Assembly (NCBI GenBank): GCA_037013685.1 | Contig: CM072895.1 | Location: 9,460,463 to 9,524,462, forward strand | Origin: Acridotheres tristis | Lineage: Eukaryota; Chordata; Aves; Passeriformes; Sturnidae | Direction: 5' to 3' | DNA: 64,000 bases | Shown: positions 1-13,663 of the stretch, piece after piece | How the letters are laid out: the number at the start of each line of letters is the position of its first letter | Numbering within the stretch: the stretch's first letter is position 1 | Made by a program: the position numbers and the translations under genes | Notes under the pieces: generated by a model | Databases searched by the model: none | What the model was told of the DNA's origin: nothing | The model's input: the letters and a program-made list of their open reading frames with translations, nothing else

Positions 1-3000
1 TCCCACTGAGATGAGTAGGTGTTGCACAAGCCCCAGCAGCGAGCAGAAAATCTCACAGGGAAGTGCCAGTGCACTTTCAATCCACCCAGCACCAAATTGC
101 ACCCGTTTGAACACATAGGGGAACCAGCAGAAGATTCCTCCTGGATGAATTAGGGATGGGAAGAGCATTTGCCTCTAATTTTATAAAATGGGGTTAAATG
201 TGACAAACAACCAGGTGAGCCAGTGATCCTTCTGTGCCTGGAGATGCCCTGAACATCCTCATGGGTGATATGGTGGTAAAAGCCCAGAGATGTGGGGCCC
301 TTGGTAAGGTGAAGCTTGGCAGGAAGTTGGAGGTCTTGAAGAAGATGCTGGAGACTGTCTGATGAGCTTCTTCCCTGCCAAAGCAGTGCTGACTACTCCT
401 GTGGGCAGCCTGGGAGCTGGGGGAGCAGATGGGGAAGGCTGGGGACACACACAAGAAGTCCCCTCAATAATTCCATTGAAGGAAAGATGACAGCAAGGTG
501 ATGGCTAGGCTAGAAAACTTGCTAAGGGAGCAGAAAGAAGTAATAAGGGAAATGCTTAATAATTTACAGGCTTTAGTAAAGATGTGGCAAGTCACTGAGC
601 TACTGCATTTAATGAGGTGGCAGTCATGGGCAGGCTCCTTTCAGCACTCCCTGAGAATGCTCCAGGCCTCTGTCTTGGTCGCAAAGGGAAACACATCAGC
701 TGAAATCTCTCCCCGAGGTACCTAATGAGGTGTCCCTTGTTAGCTGAGCCTCCAGAGCTGCCTCTGTGTGTGCTCCCAGCCTGTGCTATGCACAGTGAAA
801 CTGATGCACGGTGCTGCTAACACAGCTAAGCCCCTAATTGGAAAGGGATGGGAGTGTGCAGGCAGATCCTGAGAAGGGATGAGAGAAGCAAGTCTGCATG
901 GAAACCAACAGCAGCCATTAAGAAGGGGGTTTCTTTGGCAGAGAAAACTGCTGGCTGGGCAGGGGCCGCAGGTCAGAACTGCAAATGAACACAAGCAGAA
1001 GCTCAGATCCCCATCCCTGTCTCTGAGGAGGAAGGGAACATTCAGTCCTCATCTTACCACAAATCCAGAGGAATGCTTCCATTCCCCCTGTCCTCTTTTA
1101 GAGCAATGAATGATCAATTAAAGAGCACGTGAAAGATGAAGGGGAACCTTGTGTTCAGAGGAGACTTTCACTCATTCTATATAGTCACAGAAACAGTCTT
1201 CAGTGTCTTTCCATCAGTTGGGTTTATTAATTTTTCTTTCTCTTCCTTAATCATGTTTGCAACATCGTGGGCTTTTCAGAAAATGGCTGGTGAGTTCATC
1301 CTGTGTCCAAACATGTTGCAGTATTTTTAGGGCAATCTCTCACTTGCTGGGCATGAGGAATGGTTGCAGTTCACCCTGGCTTCATTAGGTCCTGCAGATC
1401 TCTCCCCAGCAGTTTGCTTTAGCACCTCCCTCAGTCAAACCAGTGCTGGCCAGGCTTTCCCTCCCAGCCCCAGTTTCTTACCCTCAGCCTGAGCTGCTGT
1501 TCTTTTTTTATTGCTCAGTTTGATCTTCAAGATGTTGGATACATGGACTACCTTTTTTCCAATTTGCTTAGAATGGTGGTGAATAAGTCTAGGCACCATT
1601 TCTACTGCCCAAGGAATAGATAAACACTGACTCCTCACACAGACAGGTTAAGTGTCCTTACTCTCTTTTTAAAAATTATTTAGTGTGAAAAAGTGTGAAT
1701 CCCTTTATCTTCTGCAGACCTTAGGGAGTGCTCAGCTGGTGCTGCCAGTCCCCTTGGCAGTGGGATGGGATGTTCACAGTATCTTCACAGTTGTGCTGTG
1801 TCTCTGGATGATGCACAAACTCTGGGAAGCCTCTGCCCCTCAGCTTCCTCCTGTGCTAAATGTGTGTATCACCATTTCCCCGTGCTCTTTGAGACAGAAA
1901 TTCCTTGCATCCATGTGTTTATGTAGCACTTGGCACATAAACACACATTTGGTGAGCTCTGTGGAAGGGCTGAAATGTTAGTGCTACAAAAAGCAGGTTG
2001 AAAGGTGATGAGGGAAGGGCAGTGTGGCTGTGACCACTTCTGTGCTGCTGGAAAAGTGCTCTTGGTAAACCAACATCTGCTTTCAGCAGCACTTTATGAT
2101 TTCTCAGCTCTACACGTCTTGCTAAAGTGTATGTCAGACTTAATCAGAATTTCACGTTATCCTGGAAGTGATGATAGCTGAGCACCCTGTGTTTAATTCT
2201 CACCTGGTTTGAATCAGTCTCCTGGGTGAGGAGTTAGCAGGGTCTAAAAAAAAGCTCAAGGCAGATTTTCCCTGTCTGTATGTGGGATGAGAGAGGGAAA
2301 TAGTGCAATTTCAGTGACTTACAAAATTAAATAGCACTAACAGTATCTCCAGAAAGGTGTCTCTGGCTGGCCTCTGTCCTGCCCCATCAGTTATTCACTC
2401 AGCTGTGACAGGTGAGCAGCACTTCCTTGTATCTGCTGGCAGAGTTACAGGCTGGTGGTGTTCATCCAGATCCCTCTGCTCCAAACCCACCAGCACAACA
2501 CCTCCTGACAAGTCTGTGAAATGGTGTCACAGGAGAGAGGTACATTTCCTAACTCACTGGTTTATGGGTCCCATCACTCTGTAAGTGCTGTGGTGTGATG
2601 AAACAGGAGCCTCTGCTGTCTGCCTGTTGTTTAAAAGAAGAGGTGACTGCTCTTTCCTGGAGCCAGAACTTGTTTGATTTGGGGTACCTCACCTCTCTCT
2701 TTGGCTACTGTAGGTAAAACTCTGCAAGAGTGGTGGGATCACAGTTCTGCTTTCTGCTGAGGATCTGATGCCAAAGCCTGCTGAGGTAATCATGTATGAT
2801 GTGCCATAGTTTTCATAGCACATGATTATTATGAGATTGCTTTTCCTTCTCTGGATGCTCTTGAAGGCATTATCTGCATGTCTACCACACGCTGGGAATC
2901 TCAATCCTGTGGGAAGCAGCTGCTCCCTATGGATCAGTGAGTGGTTATGGGGACTTGAAGGGGCTGTGCTTCTCTGTCTGCTACAAACACAGGACTTCTG

Positions 3001-6000
3001 CTCTGTGGTGTCTGAGACCTGAATCCCTCCTGGACTGGGAGGGAGACGAGAAGCTGCTCACTGTCTGCTGATGAGGGTGATGTAGGAGCTGAGAGGCACA
3101 AAGATTAGGTGTATTAGGAGAGAGGCTTTATGGCAGAGCTAATGAGTTGGACTCAAGTTCCTTAAACAGATGCTTCCCTGGGTTGTATGTAAAATAAAAC
3201 TTGTGTAGGCACAATGGTGCTAGACAGGGTTTGATGTGATGACCTTATAACCACTTCACTGAAGGGTGTGATTAATGACCTGTGCTTTGTCATGGTGTAA
3301 CCTGATACCCAACACTGAGGTGGCAGACATATGCTGTCTGCCAGAGGATAAATATTCACAGGACAGCATCCTACAGGTCTGCTTCACAGCCTGCTGAAGT
3401 CACTGCAACTATTTCATGGAAGTGGGATCTGGATAAGCACCAGAAGCATCCAAACAGTCTGGTTCTTTATGCACCCAGCAGCTGAGGAGAGAAGATACTC
3501 ACTGCACAGCTTTTCAGACCTTCATATAAGGACTTCTAATTTTGATCTTTAATTTTCACTTAATTCTTGCCTATTTTGCTGTGCTGAAGAATTAAGGACT
3601 CACCTTGAGAAGTGTTATACTGTTATAGAGCGGATCCAGCCATGGGGAGCCCAAGAGTTCTTGCAAGCCACAGAAACTTATAAGAGATCACACCTGTGTC
3701 CAAGCTGTCAGATATTCTGAAGGGACACGGACTCTATCACCCTGACATTGCTTTTCTGCCTGTATTTCCAGGTCCTAACACCCTTGTAGACTGTGGGCTG
3801 CCTTGTAAAGCCTCAGCCCTTGGGTGAAGACTTCTGGATGAGAAACAAAAAATCAGCGCCCTAAGCAGTGACAGACTGATCAAGGACATGTCTCCTTTTC
3901 AGACAGATACACCATCTGTTCATGATGTTGAGTCTGACATCCCTTGAAGTGAGATTTTCCAGGAATCCAAACTGGCGAGAGTAATGTGATTTGTGCTGCT
4001 GGTAATTAGTATCTCTTGTGGTCTGGCATGCTACAAGTTGACCATCAGGTGGATATAACAGGCACAAATTTAGTTTCTTTTTGTTGGCACAAAAAGCAGC
4101 AACAGATCTGATCCAAAGGGGGTTTGGTCTCCATGTCCAGGGACAAACTGAATGTGGAAAGTGATAATCTCTCATTTTACTCATGGTATCTCAGTCTGCT
4201 TCCACTGGGAAATCGATTCTGTTGGTCTAACTCACCATGGGGCTGATTTTCCTCATGGGGATGAGAGAAATGAACATATTTGCATCAGAGGCACCTGAGA
4301 GCACGTTGCAGTCAGGCTCTGATGTTGTCCATGGCTCAATGGGCAGCAGGGCCTTGCTCAAAGGGGTATTGGAGTGCCTGGATGGAAAGGAAAACTGTGG
4401 GCAGAACAGTGGATCCCTGGCTGGATCTGGTTCCCAGGTGGATGATGGACTCATGTGGTCCATCATCCACAGTCAGGAACTGGCACAGCTGGCTGGCCTT
4501 TCCGCATGAGTAGGGCTCAGCCCTAAGAATGGTTATGGCCTTCTCTCAGATTCTATCATCTTTGGTTTTCTTCAATATCAAAATTCCAGTTCTGGTTTGT
4601 GATGCCACCTGAACCCCATCCTCAGGAATGTCTTCAAATTCACCTAAGGCATACTCCCAACAGCTGGGCATAAATCCTCTTGGAGGGACAGTTCCTTGCT
4701 CATGTCATGCCTCAGGTTTGGGTACACTGTTCCCATGTACATCAGTGGTTCTTGTGGTGATACTCAAATACAGATCATATGTATTGGTGTATTCTTCCCA
4801 GAGAAGAAGGGAAAAATAAGGAAAACTATTATAATATGCAATATGTAGCATCCAGTGTATAATCTCTAAGATGTGAAGCACAATCTGATTTGAGTTTATG
4901 AGGAACAAACAGTCCTTCAACTAAAATCTCTACTAGCCCTTCTTTTAACGAAGAAGATGTAACAGATGTAACGCTGAAGTGCCTGATGAACAGCATTTGA
5001 AATGTTGAAGTAGAGCTATTGATGGGCACAGTGTGTGGTTTTGTCTCTTCAGATGAGCTGCACTTTGGTGTGATTTGGCCAGAAGAGAGAGCCATGATGT
5101 GACAGAGGAGGATGAACTGGGTGTTTGCCTCCTGGGTGAATAAAACCACATAACTTCAGGCATTCTCTTCCAGTGATGCTTCTTGCTAATTAGACTGTCA
5201 GTGGGAGCCTTTGAGAGAAGGTTCCAGAATAGACCAAATCCTCCCTGCAGGGTAATTAAAAATATTTGCCCCTGGCTGATAACTGACCCACTGATTTCCT
5301 CCTGTTTGAGAAAGCTTTATGAAAAATTACTGAGCTGTTTGTGTAATAGGACAACCACTTGCACAGATGTTTCCCGTCCACTAACTTTTCAGGGTTGTGA
5401 GAAGATATCATTGGAAGGAGAAACTTAATTGAAATTCTGGAAGTCTGTTTAGTTAATTTGTTTATTTGTTTGTTTGTGTGATGGAAAATAAACTATCTCC
5501 AGATGATTTAAAAACCTGTAACAAACCACAGAAGTGTTCTGGTAGACCAGCAGATCAGAGGGTAGAGGCAAAGCTTTAGTGATGCTGGATGTCAGGCTGA
5601 TGGTACCTATTGTTCTGCCTCAACAGCTGTCGGTATCACAGATTAGGAGGAGTGGCAAACCTAGAGCAAGCTCTCCTCCCCAGGTCATTCCCAGTGATAA
5701 CATTGTGTGCCTGGAGCTGCAGCTGGTCTGTTGTGTTTCACAGGTCCAGCTGTGTCTGTGTTCTGGGTCTGAGCACATTAATACTGGTGTTGTCCACCAG
5801 AGTCCTGTGGTTTTAATTACACAATGTACAAGGAGGTGTGTCCTTCATGGGTTTAAATCTTCTGCACAGTAATTTCACAGCTCCCTCTAGGAATGACAAA
5901 TACTGATTTTTTTGCCTCCTTTTTGACGCTATAGACACATAAACATTGCAGAAATTGGCCTTAGACTGTTCTGAATTTCCAGAGGCAGCACAGAGCACAG

Positions 6001-8399
6001 AACCATGGATCTGTGAGGATCCTGACATAGTGCAAACTTTCACACAGATATGGTGGCATTTAGAGCTGGTTTGGAGCAACAGCAGGTTCAGCCTGGCATT
6101 TCCTTCCCTCAAGAGGCAATTAAACAGTAAACTCACAGAGAGGTGCCAGATCTGGAGACCTCATGGAAATCTGCAGGGGGAGGTTTCTGCAGTGACCTTT
6201 GTCTAATGATCTAATTAAGGGCCATAACTCCCCAACACTGTGTCTGTGACGGGCATGGTTCAGCAGGCAACAGTATGGGCTGTGCAGTTTGCTCCTGTTG
6301 TGCTGAGGGATCAGCACAGCACTGCTGCCCTGCTGCTGCTCTCGTGGATGCTGCTCCTGTGCTTTCCCTCGAGTACCAGCCCCAACCAAAATCCTTTGAA
6401 ACCTCTATGGAACATTCTCACCCTTCCCACCTTTTTTCAGTCATTCTCACGTGGAGGAAAACCCCTCTATAAGCAGTGTGATGTCTAAGGGCTTTATTGT
6501 GGCACTGCCCATGCTGACCCGCTTCAGGGCAGGACGTGGTGGCACTAAAGCCCAGCCTTGGTGGGTGCAAGAGTGTCTGAGACAGGTTTCTTAGGGCTGA
6601 AACCGGAGCCAGGAACTGGCAGTGGGAAAAGACAAGCAGGCAATGTTTCCTCACATTTAGAAATTTCTTACTTCAGCTAATTTCTGAATTCAGCAGAACC
6701 TGGGAACAAACAGATTCTCCCAGAGGAATATTATTTCTAGTCGGCAGAGGGTTGGGATCTTTCCTCTAAAGAAGGCAGGGCTTCTGAGTTCCTGGCAAGT
6801 TTGAAGCTAGAAACCATCAGTCTGGCAGAAACCCCTTGGCAAATCATGAATGCTCATGAGCTATCAAAGCTCTGCAAGGAAATGAATCTGCTCTGATTTA
6901 TACCGGTGGGAAATCTAGCCTTTAATTTTAGTTCTTGAATTAGCAGTTGTTTTAATCACATGAATGCAGTCTGTCAGTTGTCAGGGCCACATATGCGAAA
7001 CACAGAATTACTGCTTCAGTGGAGCCCGAAATATGTAACATTTCAGTGTAGCCTTTTTGGGGGTTTATGGACCATTAAGAGGAAAGTGTGATGGAGAGTC
7101 ATGCAACAACCAAAGGGAAGCAGGAGCAGCCTTCTTCATCACTGCTTTGGGCAATTAGGGAACAACTGACAGGTCATTCAGTATTAATTGGCCCCCTTGG
7201 AGCCTGAGCTTTATGAATGCTATTACACAAAGTGAGAGTAGTGGGCTCGAATCAATGACCCTGAAGGTGTCTTTCCCTCTGACAGCCTCTGTTCCTACAT
7301 AAACATGGCTGATTGGACTGTTCCTGCTGGGCTCTGGGGTGTTACACCAGGAATGAGCACAGCCACTCCAGTTTTCTACCCAGCAGCAGTCAACAAACAC
7401 AGAACACCAGTTCTGCCACACCTGGAACTGCCTCTCTCAGAGGTGACAGGGGGAGATTTTCTCCACAAAATCTTCCATTGTACACTCCCTCGTCACTTTT
7501 CTGGTAGAGATGAGTACACTGAGCAATTTTGAACTTCCTGTTACAGGTGCAGGGAATCCCTAGAGGAGACATTGCATCTCTAGAAAGGTCTGAAATGAGA
7601 TTTACCAGTTATTTCTTTCTATAAGCCCAGGCAGTCAACATATCTGATCAGTGCTGCTTTCCTGATACCTTCCTGCCCTCTTGCTCAAGCCATGCTGTGT
7701 GCTGTTGGCATTACTCAAGCTAAGGATAAAACAGAGTTGTCTTCCTCAGCAGAGACAACTCCTTTCTGCAAACTTTGGTTTTGCCTGAATTTCTAGGCTG
7801 ACCTGGAAGGTGAAATGCAATATGGTGCTGTAGAGGATGCTGCTGTATTAAGAATCCTCAGGCTGAAGTGATACTTGGAGAACAGAGAGAAATGTTCATT
7901 CCTCCTCAGTGATTTCTCTTTTTGACCCTTGTTTTTCACTGCCTCTGTTACCTTTCTCCCCTCTCTCTCTCTCATGAAAGCAACAATCTGAAAGACAAGG
8001 GAGCATGATTGATGTTCAGTGAGCTCCAGCCTGGTTCATAGAGCATTCTTCAGCAATAAATTAGAGAAGAGCCTGTGCTGTCACTGGCAGCAGCCAGGCT
8101 GGTTACAGCAGTGTGGGCATGGAGAGCAGACGAGGACAGCTCAGCATCAGCACGTCTTAAGCTCTGGGAGAATTATCTATTCTCCATCCAGTGCACAGCT
8201 CGCAGTTTGCCATGCTCCCTGTGCTCACCAGCTCTGCAAACACAGATTGGCTTCTTAGTAATGGAGTTAAGATTTGGCTGTGCTTGCAACAGGGTCTAGC
8301 ATGAGGCGTGGTTTTAGACCAACTACCTCTAAGTGTACCATAGATCTGACTGCTCATTTGAAACATTGGTTTTTCATCTGGGGATGGGTTTTTAAATTA
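1..8399. other. Non-coding stretch upstream of the CpG island
   Basis: I see no gene in this stretch. The open frames present are all under about 110 codons, lack recognisable domains, and do not chain through splice sites. No CR1 tail or LTR could be recognised. A perfect 13-base inverted repeat lies at 4438-4470 and is listed separately. Short simple sequence occurs near 5457-5477 (TTTG-rich). The stretch could hold 5' regulatory DNA of the gene that starts near 9 kb. Confidence 0.5.
4438..4470. repeat. Perfect 13-base inverted repeat with 7-base loop
   Basis: The left arm GTGGATGATGGAC (4438-4450) and the right arm GTCCATCATCCAC (4458-4470) are exact reverse complements separated by seven bases. 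A single-stranded copy would fold into a stable hairpin. I see no transposon ends or gene context around it. The family is unknown and it may be a chance palindrome. Confidence 0.6.
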
Positions 8400-8879
8400 T
8401 TTTTTAGCACCTCCCCGCGCTCTGGACGTTGCACCTCTGGAGGTCCTATCTCAGCACCTCTCACTACCAGCAAAGACTCTCCGCACGCATCCCTCCCTCC
8501 GGCATCCCCCCACCATCCAAAGGCACAGCGCACGGGGGTTGTTTTTTTTTTTTTTTTTTTTTTTAATTCTTTACGTGCGTTTCAAACCTTTGAGAGATCC
8601 GTGCCTCTCTGCAGCACCGGAGAGCCTCATATTCCTTGGCATTTGGCATCGGTGTCTCCTTGTCCGCCCCGGGGCCGCGGCTGACCCTCGTCTGGGATGC
8701 GCTCCGGGCTTTTTCCTCTCCCTAGGGGAAAAAGGGGCTGTTCTGCTCCGAGCACCTCTGTCAACTGAAGGGGGCGGGAGCTGCAGCCTTGAAGTAGAAA
8801 AGGAAGAAGGAAAAGCAGCGGGGAGAGGGTGCGCGGTGCCGGACAGCGGTGGGCGGTGGGCTGAGCCTCCCGGGCACCG

Positions 8880-9258
8880 CGGGCTCGGCGGGGAGGAGGA
8901 GGCAGGGGAGGATGCGGCGGGGCAGGGATGCTGCGGCTGAACACCCATCTGCCTAAGGACAGCAACATCGCCCTCCGAGGGGAAGGAAGAAAGTGGGGGG
9001 AGAGCGGCGGAGCTCGCACAGAGCCCGCGGAGCTTTGCCAAGGACTGCCCGCCTGACACCCCAGCAAAGTTTCCCGAGCTCGGTGACAAGAGGGGAGGGG
9101 GGATGTGAGATCCTTGTCCCCGCAGCGCACAGCTGGGCTTCCAGCCCCGGTTCTGCTGGGTCTAGCCATGGCTTTGTCATCCCCGACTGAAGGGTGAAGG
9201 TGAGAGCCGGGGCAGCCGCTCTCTCCATCGCCTTCCGTGGCTCCACGCTCCAGCCCAG
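8880..9258 (+). other. Predicted first exon (5' UTR), start uncertain
   Basis: The 3' end is set by a strong donor, CAG|GTAAGT, with the last exonic base at 9258. The transcription start is not visible and the left limit given is only a guess within the CpG island. The exon appears non-coding: in the frame that would join the downstream coding exon there is a stop at about 9162 and no ATG after it. Short upstream open frames are present, beginning at 8912, at 8928 (42 codons, ending at 9056) and at 9168. These could restrain translation if they lie in the mature mRNA. Confidence 0.5.
8928..9056 (+). other. Upstream open reading frame, 42 codons
   Basis: An ATG at 8928 opens 42 codons before TGA at 9054-9056, inside the predicted 5' UTR. 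A second, shorter frame starts at 8912, overlapping in another phase. Neither encodes a recognisable peptide. If transcription starts upstream of 8912, both would precede the main start codon, a common arrangement that lowers translation of the main frame. This is a prediction from position only. Confidence 0.3.
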
Positions 9259-12200
9259 GTAAGTATCCTCCCCTTCCACCACCGAGGCTCTCTCTGGCCC
9301 TGCCAGAGTTTCCCAGCAGTTTGCCAGGGAAAAAAAAAGTCTTGTGCTTCTCCTGGTAGCTAAATGTTGCGTGCCTGTGTGTTTGTGAGCCTGCCTGTGT
9401 GTGGGGTGGTTGTAGCTGTCTGACTGCAATTTCAGTTTGCTGATCACTGTCATTATTTTTCTGTGCCATCACACCTCTGGAAAGGAGACTCATCTGCGGT
9501 CTGTCAAATATTTTCATTGTGCTGCTGCACTGAGACGGTGTGGAAGGATGACAGCTCAATTTCTCACCACTACAACTAAGAGAGAAGCGTGCTTAGCTGT
9601 ACATGCGGCTGGTGCTGCTGCTATGGCTTCAAATGATGCTCCTAAAATGCTGGCTGAATATGTCAGTATGCCCTTCTAGCTCTAGGAACTCTTAGAGATA
9701 TGGATTAAAGTCTATCTTTGTCCCCCTGAGAATATAGGGAGGGGTGGCTATTCCCCTGGAAGGAGTCATTATAGCCTCTGGATTTCCATCATGCCAGCTT
9801 GAGTGTGCAGCTTTTATTTTTGCATAGCATTGCTTGCAGTAGTGCATTTCAAGCTGAAATATTGTTTGGAGAAGAAACCTACACTCTAACTGATAATAAA
9901 ATAACCTGTTTCAGACAAAGAGCCCAAAGAGAACTTTTTCCACTCCTGATGAAACAGAAGTTGGTCGTTTTGAACAGAATAATTTGGCTGAAAAGCTGGT
10001 AATTTTTTAAGACGTTGATTTCACTGTAGCAAAGTGTTCACTGCCAGATATTCTCAGGCAGGTCAGCAATGGGAGCTGACCCACATCAGCCCATCCTTGT
10101 GGCTAAGAAGTGGAAGGAGAAGCATCAGCCTGTGCTTTAGGAGATGACAGAAGAGCAAAGATGCTTCTGTGGTACATGACAATCAGAATAAACATGGACC
10201 TTATGTTGTCATGGGGCCTTGTTAGGTAGAGGATAGCATAAGACATTCTATGGCTTTGGTTTCTTTTTTGCTTTATCCTCCACTGCTCTGTAGCTTTCTC
10301 ATTCCCATGTAATCTGGTTGTCTAACAGGAATCCCTTATGTATAATCCCTGATGTTTCATATGGAGATCAAGACATAAACAACCACTGATCCACTCTCTA
10401 AGTGTTCGCAGTCCAAACATTTCCATGTGCTGTTAGTTACCCTGAGGTGTTTGTGCAGATCACCTTCTAGCCCTGCAATCATGCTCGACTTCCAAGATCT
10501 TCTGCCCCCAAGCTGATGGGAGAGGTTCTGGGCAGGAATCTCCAGTGAGTCCATTGTTTTCTGCTGGGAAAGGGCCATTACCCCATGTAGGTTCTCCATG
10601 CAAAGAGGATTGGAAAGAAGTTTTGCCTTGGACATAGCATGGCCAGAACACTTCTGGTGCAGCTGCAGAGAGTGTGACAAGCTTAAGCTCCTGTGCTCAG
10701 GGATCTGTAATGATGAGCAAAAATTGCCAGGCAGAGAAAAAGAGCTATGAGGGACCATTCTGGGTGACATCACTGCAGACTTGAAAGCAGCCAGAAACCA
10801 GCAGGGTCTCTTTGGAGTGGCTACAGATGCCCACTGACAGATGGGATGGGCAACAGGTTGAAGTTCCTATTGGAAGTCTCAGTGGCAGCCAGACCTCTGG
10901 TGATGCCTTGCCTAAGAGCACAAGCAGCTGGAATGTTTAGTGTCCTGCTGGAGCCCAGCTGCCTGGCTCTTCCAGGAGGGAGAATTCCTTCAGACTGGAA
11001 GCAGGTGAATGCTGAGAAGCCAGGAGGAAAAAAGCTGACTGAGTGAATCTATGATGTTTTCTAACCACAAGAAGCCAAGCTTTTAAGCCATAAGAATGCC
11101 CCGAGGAGCATTTTGCAGTGGGATAATGTTGGGCAAACCAAAGGGAAGAGCCACCCTGGCTGCAGCCTCTGTGTGGTAAAGGTTTGGACTGGCATCTGCA
11201 GGAGCTGGTCTGCAAACAGTGGTGCACGTGTGTCTTTAACCAGAAGCTGTCTTGCTGCTGGTCCAGGGCTGGTGAAGGAGGCAGAATCAGGGCTCCAGCT
11301 CCCATCAGCATGCCAGGGTTCCCAGGCAGAACAAAAGGACACTGCTAGGGAAACATGCATATGTGTTAGCCTGGCTGATGGAGAAAATGCCCTTTCTCTC
11401 TCATACAGTCTCAGTATCCTGAAAAATCTTTGCCTGCTGAGAGACCCCTCCCCAGTCAGGCATCCCCAGATGAGGAAAGATTCAATCCTTTGCATCTCTG
11501 CCTGTCAGCTCCAGCTGATATCTCACTGAATAGGAACTCTGCTGAAAGTTGACTGCTGCACACATTCAGGTCCAAACAAAAGCCCAAGCCAAGGAAATGA
11601 GATATGACACCCGACAGAGCAGCAGAGAGCTTTGCCTCAGCTGGAGGTGCCAGAAAATTTTATAACCTAGGAAACATGTTGAAAATGCCCGGCTGATCCC
11701 ATTGGCGTGTTTCAGTGTGATGGGTGATGGCTTTTTATTTGTTGATTTGTTTTTTTTTATTTTTAATTTAGTGGCTACAGAGTGTTGATAGCACAACAGA
11801 GATTCTTGGCTCTTGCCATAGAAACTGAGTGGTATCAGTTTTTCGCTGACAACACTTCCGAAAGGGATTTGACAGGAGAGGAGGGAAGAAGCTAGGGAGC
11901 TAGGCAGGGGAGGAAGGAATAGCAGACTGCTATTGTTTGCAATCAGGCTGGGAAGAGAAATGTTCTCCTGCCTGTAAAATCAAAGACATCACCAGCAAAC
12001 TGCTGACAAATTGGCTTCTGGCAATTTGACTTCCCAGCAAGTACGGCAAACACAAAGCCAGCTCTCATCACATCCAGCAATCTCCTCCATGGAGAAGCTG
12101 CTCCTGTCAGTCAGTGTTACTGCCTTGGGTCCTAGACAGATCCCCGTACAGGCTCTTTTTCAGCTTCACTGTCTCAGTTTCCAAGAGCATCCATCATGGA

Positions 12201-13033
12201 GCTGATATTGCTTGTGCTCAAACCTTATAGAATTTGGGTTTATGGTTGCTGAGGCAAACAAGATTCCCAGTCCCCTTCTGTGGGGTCTCCTGTGATCACC
12301 AAAGATGGTGAGATGCATGGCAGAAAGCATGGTCTAGCTGACCCACATTTGCTCCATTTTAATATGGACTTGTATGACTGAAGGTGTCATTCAGTGTCTC
12401 TGGATGGCATTTGTATCACTGAGCATTCAAGTGTGACTTGCTCGAGTGATCTCCAGGTCAGATTGCCTCTGTAGTCAGCTCAGCCTCCCAGTAGAGACAT
12501 CTTTTGGGGATGTTCTGGGTCATCTTCTGGGACCTTTTATTCCCCACTGGCTGGAAATGAAATCTGGATGACTCATTTCAATTATTGGAAAACTGAGACA
12601 TGGAGCAAAGTGTCCCCCTTTCTGTCACAGTTGTGGACCATTACTAATTCAAAAATATATCACCCTTGTACTGCAGTGAGGGGTGTTCAGGGCAGTCCTG
12701 GATTCTGTTATTTTGGGCAGGTATTGTGTGGGTGGTGACAAACACTGTGAGACCAGCTATGGCACAGGCTCTGGCCATCATACACTCGGATTTACCTGGG
12801 CATCATCCACATGGATAGCAAAGGACATGGAGCACAGTGGGCTCATGTGAGAGCCTGAGGGCGACCACGTGTGACCACCACAGTCAGGGAGAATTCAGCC
12901 TTGAAAGCAGGCTTGGATTTGTGCTTAGTTGCTGGCACCAGCAAACCCAGAGAAGATGCTGGTCACCAGGAAATGGTGGGGGAAATGTGCTTTGGTTCAT
13001 TGCTCTAACAGCTGCTGCTTCGTTCCTCTCCAG
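9259..13033 (+). other. Predicted intron of the TMEM275-like gene
   Basis: The intron begins with GTAAGT at 9259 and ends with a pyrimidine-rich acceptor followed by CAG at 13031-13033, giving about 3.8 kb. No CR1 or LTR piece could be recognised inside it, and no additional coding exon. Open frames of up to 144 codons on either strand (for example around 11.1-11.5 kb) show no domain and look like chance. Confidence 0.6.
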
Positions 13034-13114
13034 GATTTTAAGGCAACAGGAGACTGGAAACAGCCTTCTCAACAGAGCATTTACCCTGTGAGGACCTCCA
13101 AGACTCTTCCCAGC
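13034..13114 (+). other. 5' UTR part of the coding exon
   Basis: The exon starts directly after the acceptor at 13031-13033, and 81 bases precede the chosen ATG. This segment is open and in frame with the coding sequence, so a longer N-terminus would be possible only with an in-frame upstream start in exon 1, which I do not find. The start context is moderate, with no purine at -3 relative to the ATG. Confidence 0.5.
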
Positions 13115-13663
13115 ATGTTCAGTGAAAAGAGCAGCGCCTCTTTGTCCCAAAAACCCACCCAGAAGAAGACCCGACCCCAGGGCCTCCCCTCCCCTGCTCT
13201 CTGCTGCGCCTGTGGGCTCTGCATCATGCTAGCAGGGATCAACATCACCTTAGTGGGAGCATTTGCCTTTGGGACCTTCCTCCCTGTCAACAACCCTCCC
13301 ATCATCATCGGACCCATCTTGTTGGTGGTGGCCTTCACGTTCTTCGGTGCCTGCTGCATCTGCAGCCGCAGGCCCCCAGCCCATGGGGCCCGGAAATCCA
13401 AACCAGGTTCAAACATTGGGCTCATCAAACCTGGCAACACAGCCTTTGAAATTGAGACCAGTGAGCACACGGTGCAGGACACCACTGCTGTCCAGCTGAG
13501 CCCCACAAATTCCCCCATCTCCTCCAAAAAGTCCACGCCGGTTCACGAGAACGCCAAGGCTTGCAAACTCTTCACCATGGAAGGCAACGGGCCAGTGGCC
13601 AAATACACCACAGGAGGAGAGGCCATACAGCTCAACCTGCCCAGGGACCTGGCCACATCCTAA
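13115..13663 (+). CDS. TMEM275: Two-pass membrane protein, probably TMEM275
   Basis: This exon encodes a 182-residue protein of unknown biochemical function, predicted to sit in a cellular membrane. Two hydrophobic segments are visible, at about residues 28-52 and 62-83, joined by a short loop with VNNPP. Cysteines cluster at both membrane borders (30, 31, 33, 36; 80, 81, 83) and are candidates for palmitoylation. An Asn-Ile-Thr sequon lies at 43-45, inside the first segment. The tail of about 98 residues is polar and rich in Ser, Thr and Pro, and ends DLATS. The start was chosen at 13115 because the exon begins at 13034 after an acceptor, and neither it nor the first exon offers an earlier in-frame ATG downstream of a stop. 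A longer 244-codon frame from 12929 begins inside the intron and is not used. The TMEM275 name rests on remembered family features (length near 180, two segments, the CGLC region) and was not checked by alignment. Codon use is clean, with no break. Confidence 0.88.
   Translation: MFSEKSSASLSQKPTQKKTRPQGLPSPALCCACGLCIMLAGINITLVGAFAFGTFLPVNNPPIIIGPILLVVAFTFFGACCICSRRPPAHGARKSKPGSNIGLIKPGNTAFEIETSEHTVQDTTAVQLSPTNSPISSKKSTPVHENAKACKLFTMEGNGPVAKYTTGGEAIQLNLPRDLATS

Larger units (their letters stand above)
8400..9300 (+). promoter_or_regulatory. CpG island, likely promoter of the TMEM275-like gene
   Basis: Base composition changes sharply here. CpG dinucleotides are frequent from about 8.4 kb to 9.3 kb (for example the GC-rich segments near 8660-8700, 8815-8945 and 9000-9080), whereas the flanks are CpG-poor as usual in vertebrate DNA. 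A run of 23 T lies inside the island at 8542-8564. The island ends just after a strong splice donor at 9258/9259, which is the usual position for a promoter plus first exon. I see no convincing TATA box, as is normal for CpG-island promoters. The minus strand is open for 310 codons here, but this looks like a GC-rich shadow. Confidence 0.7.
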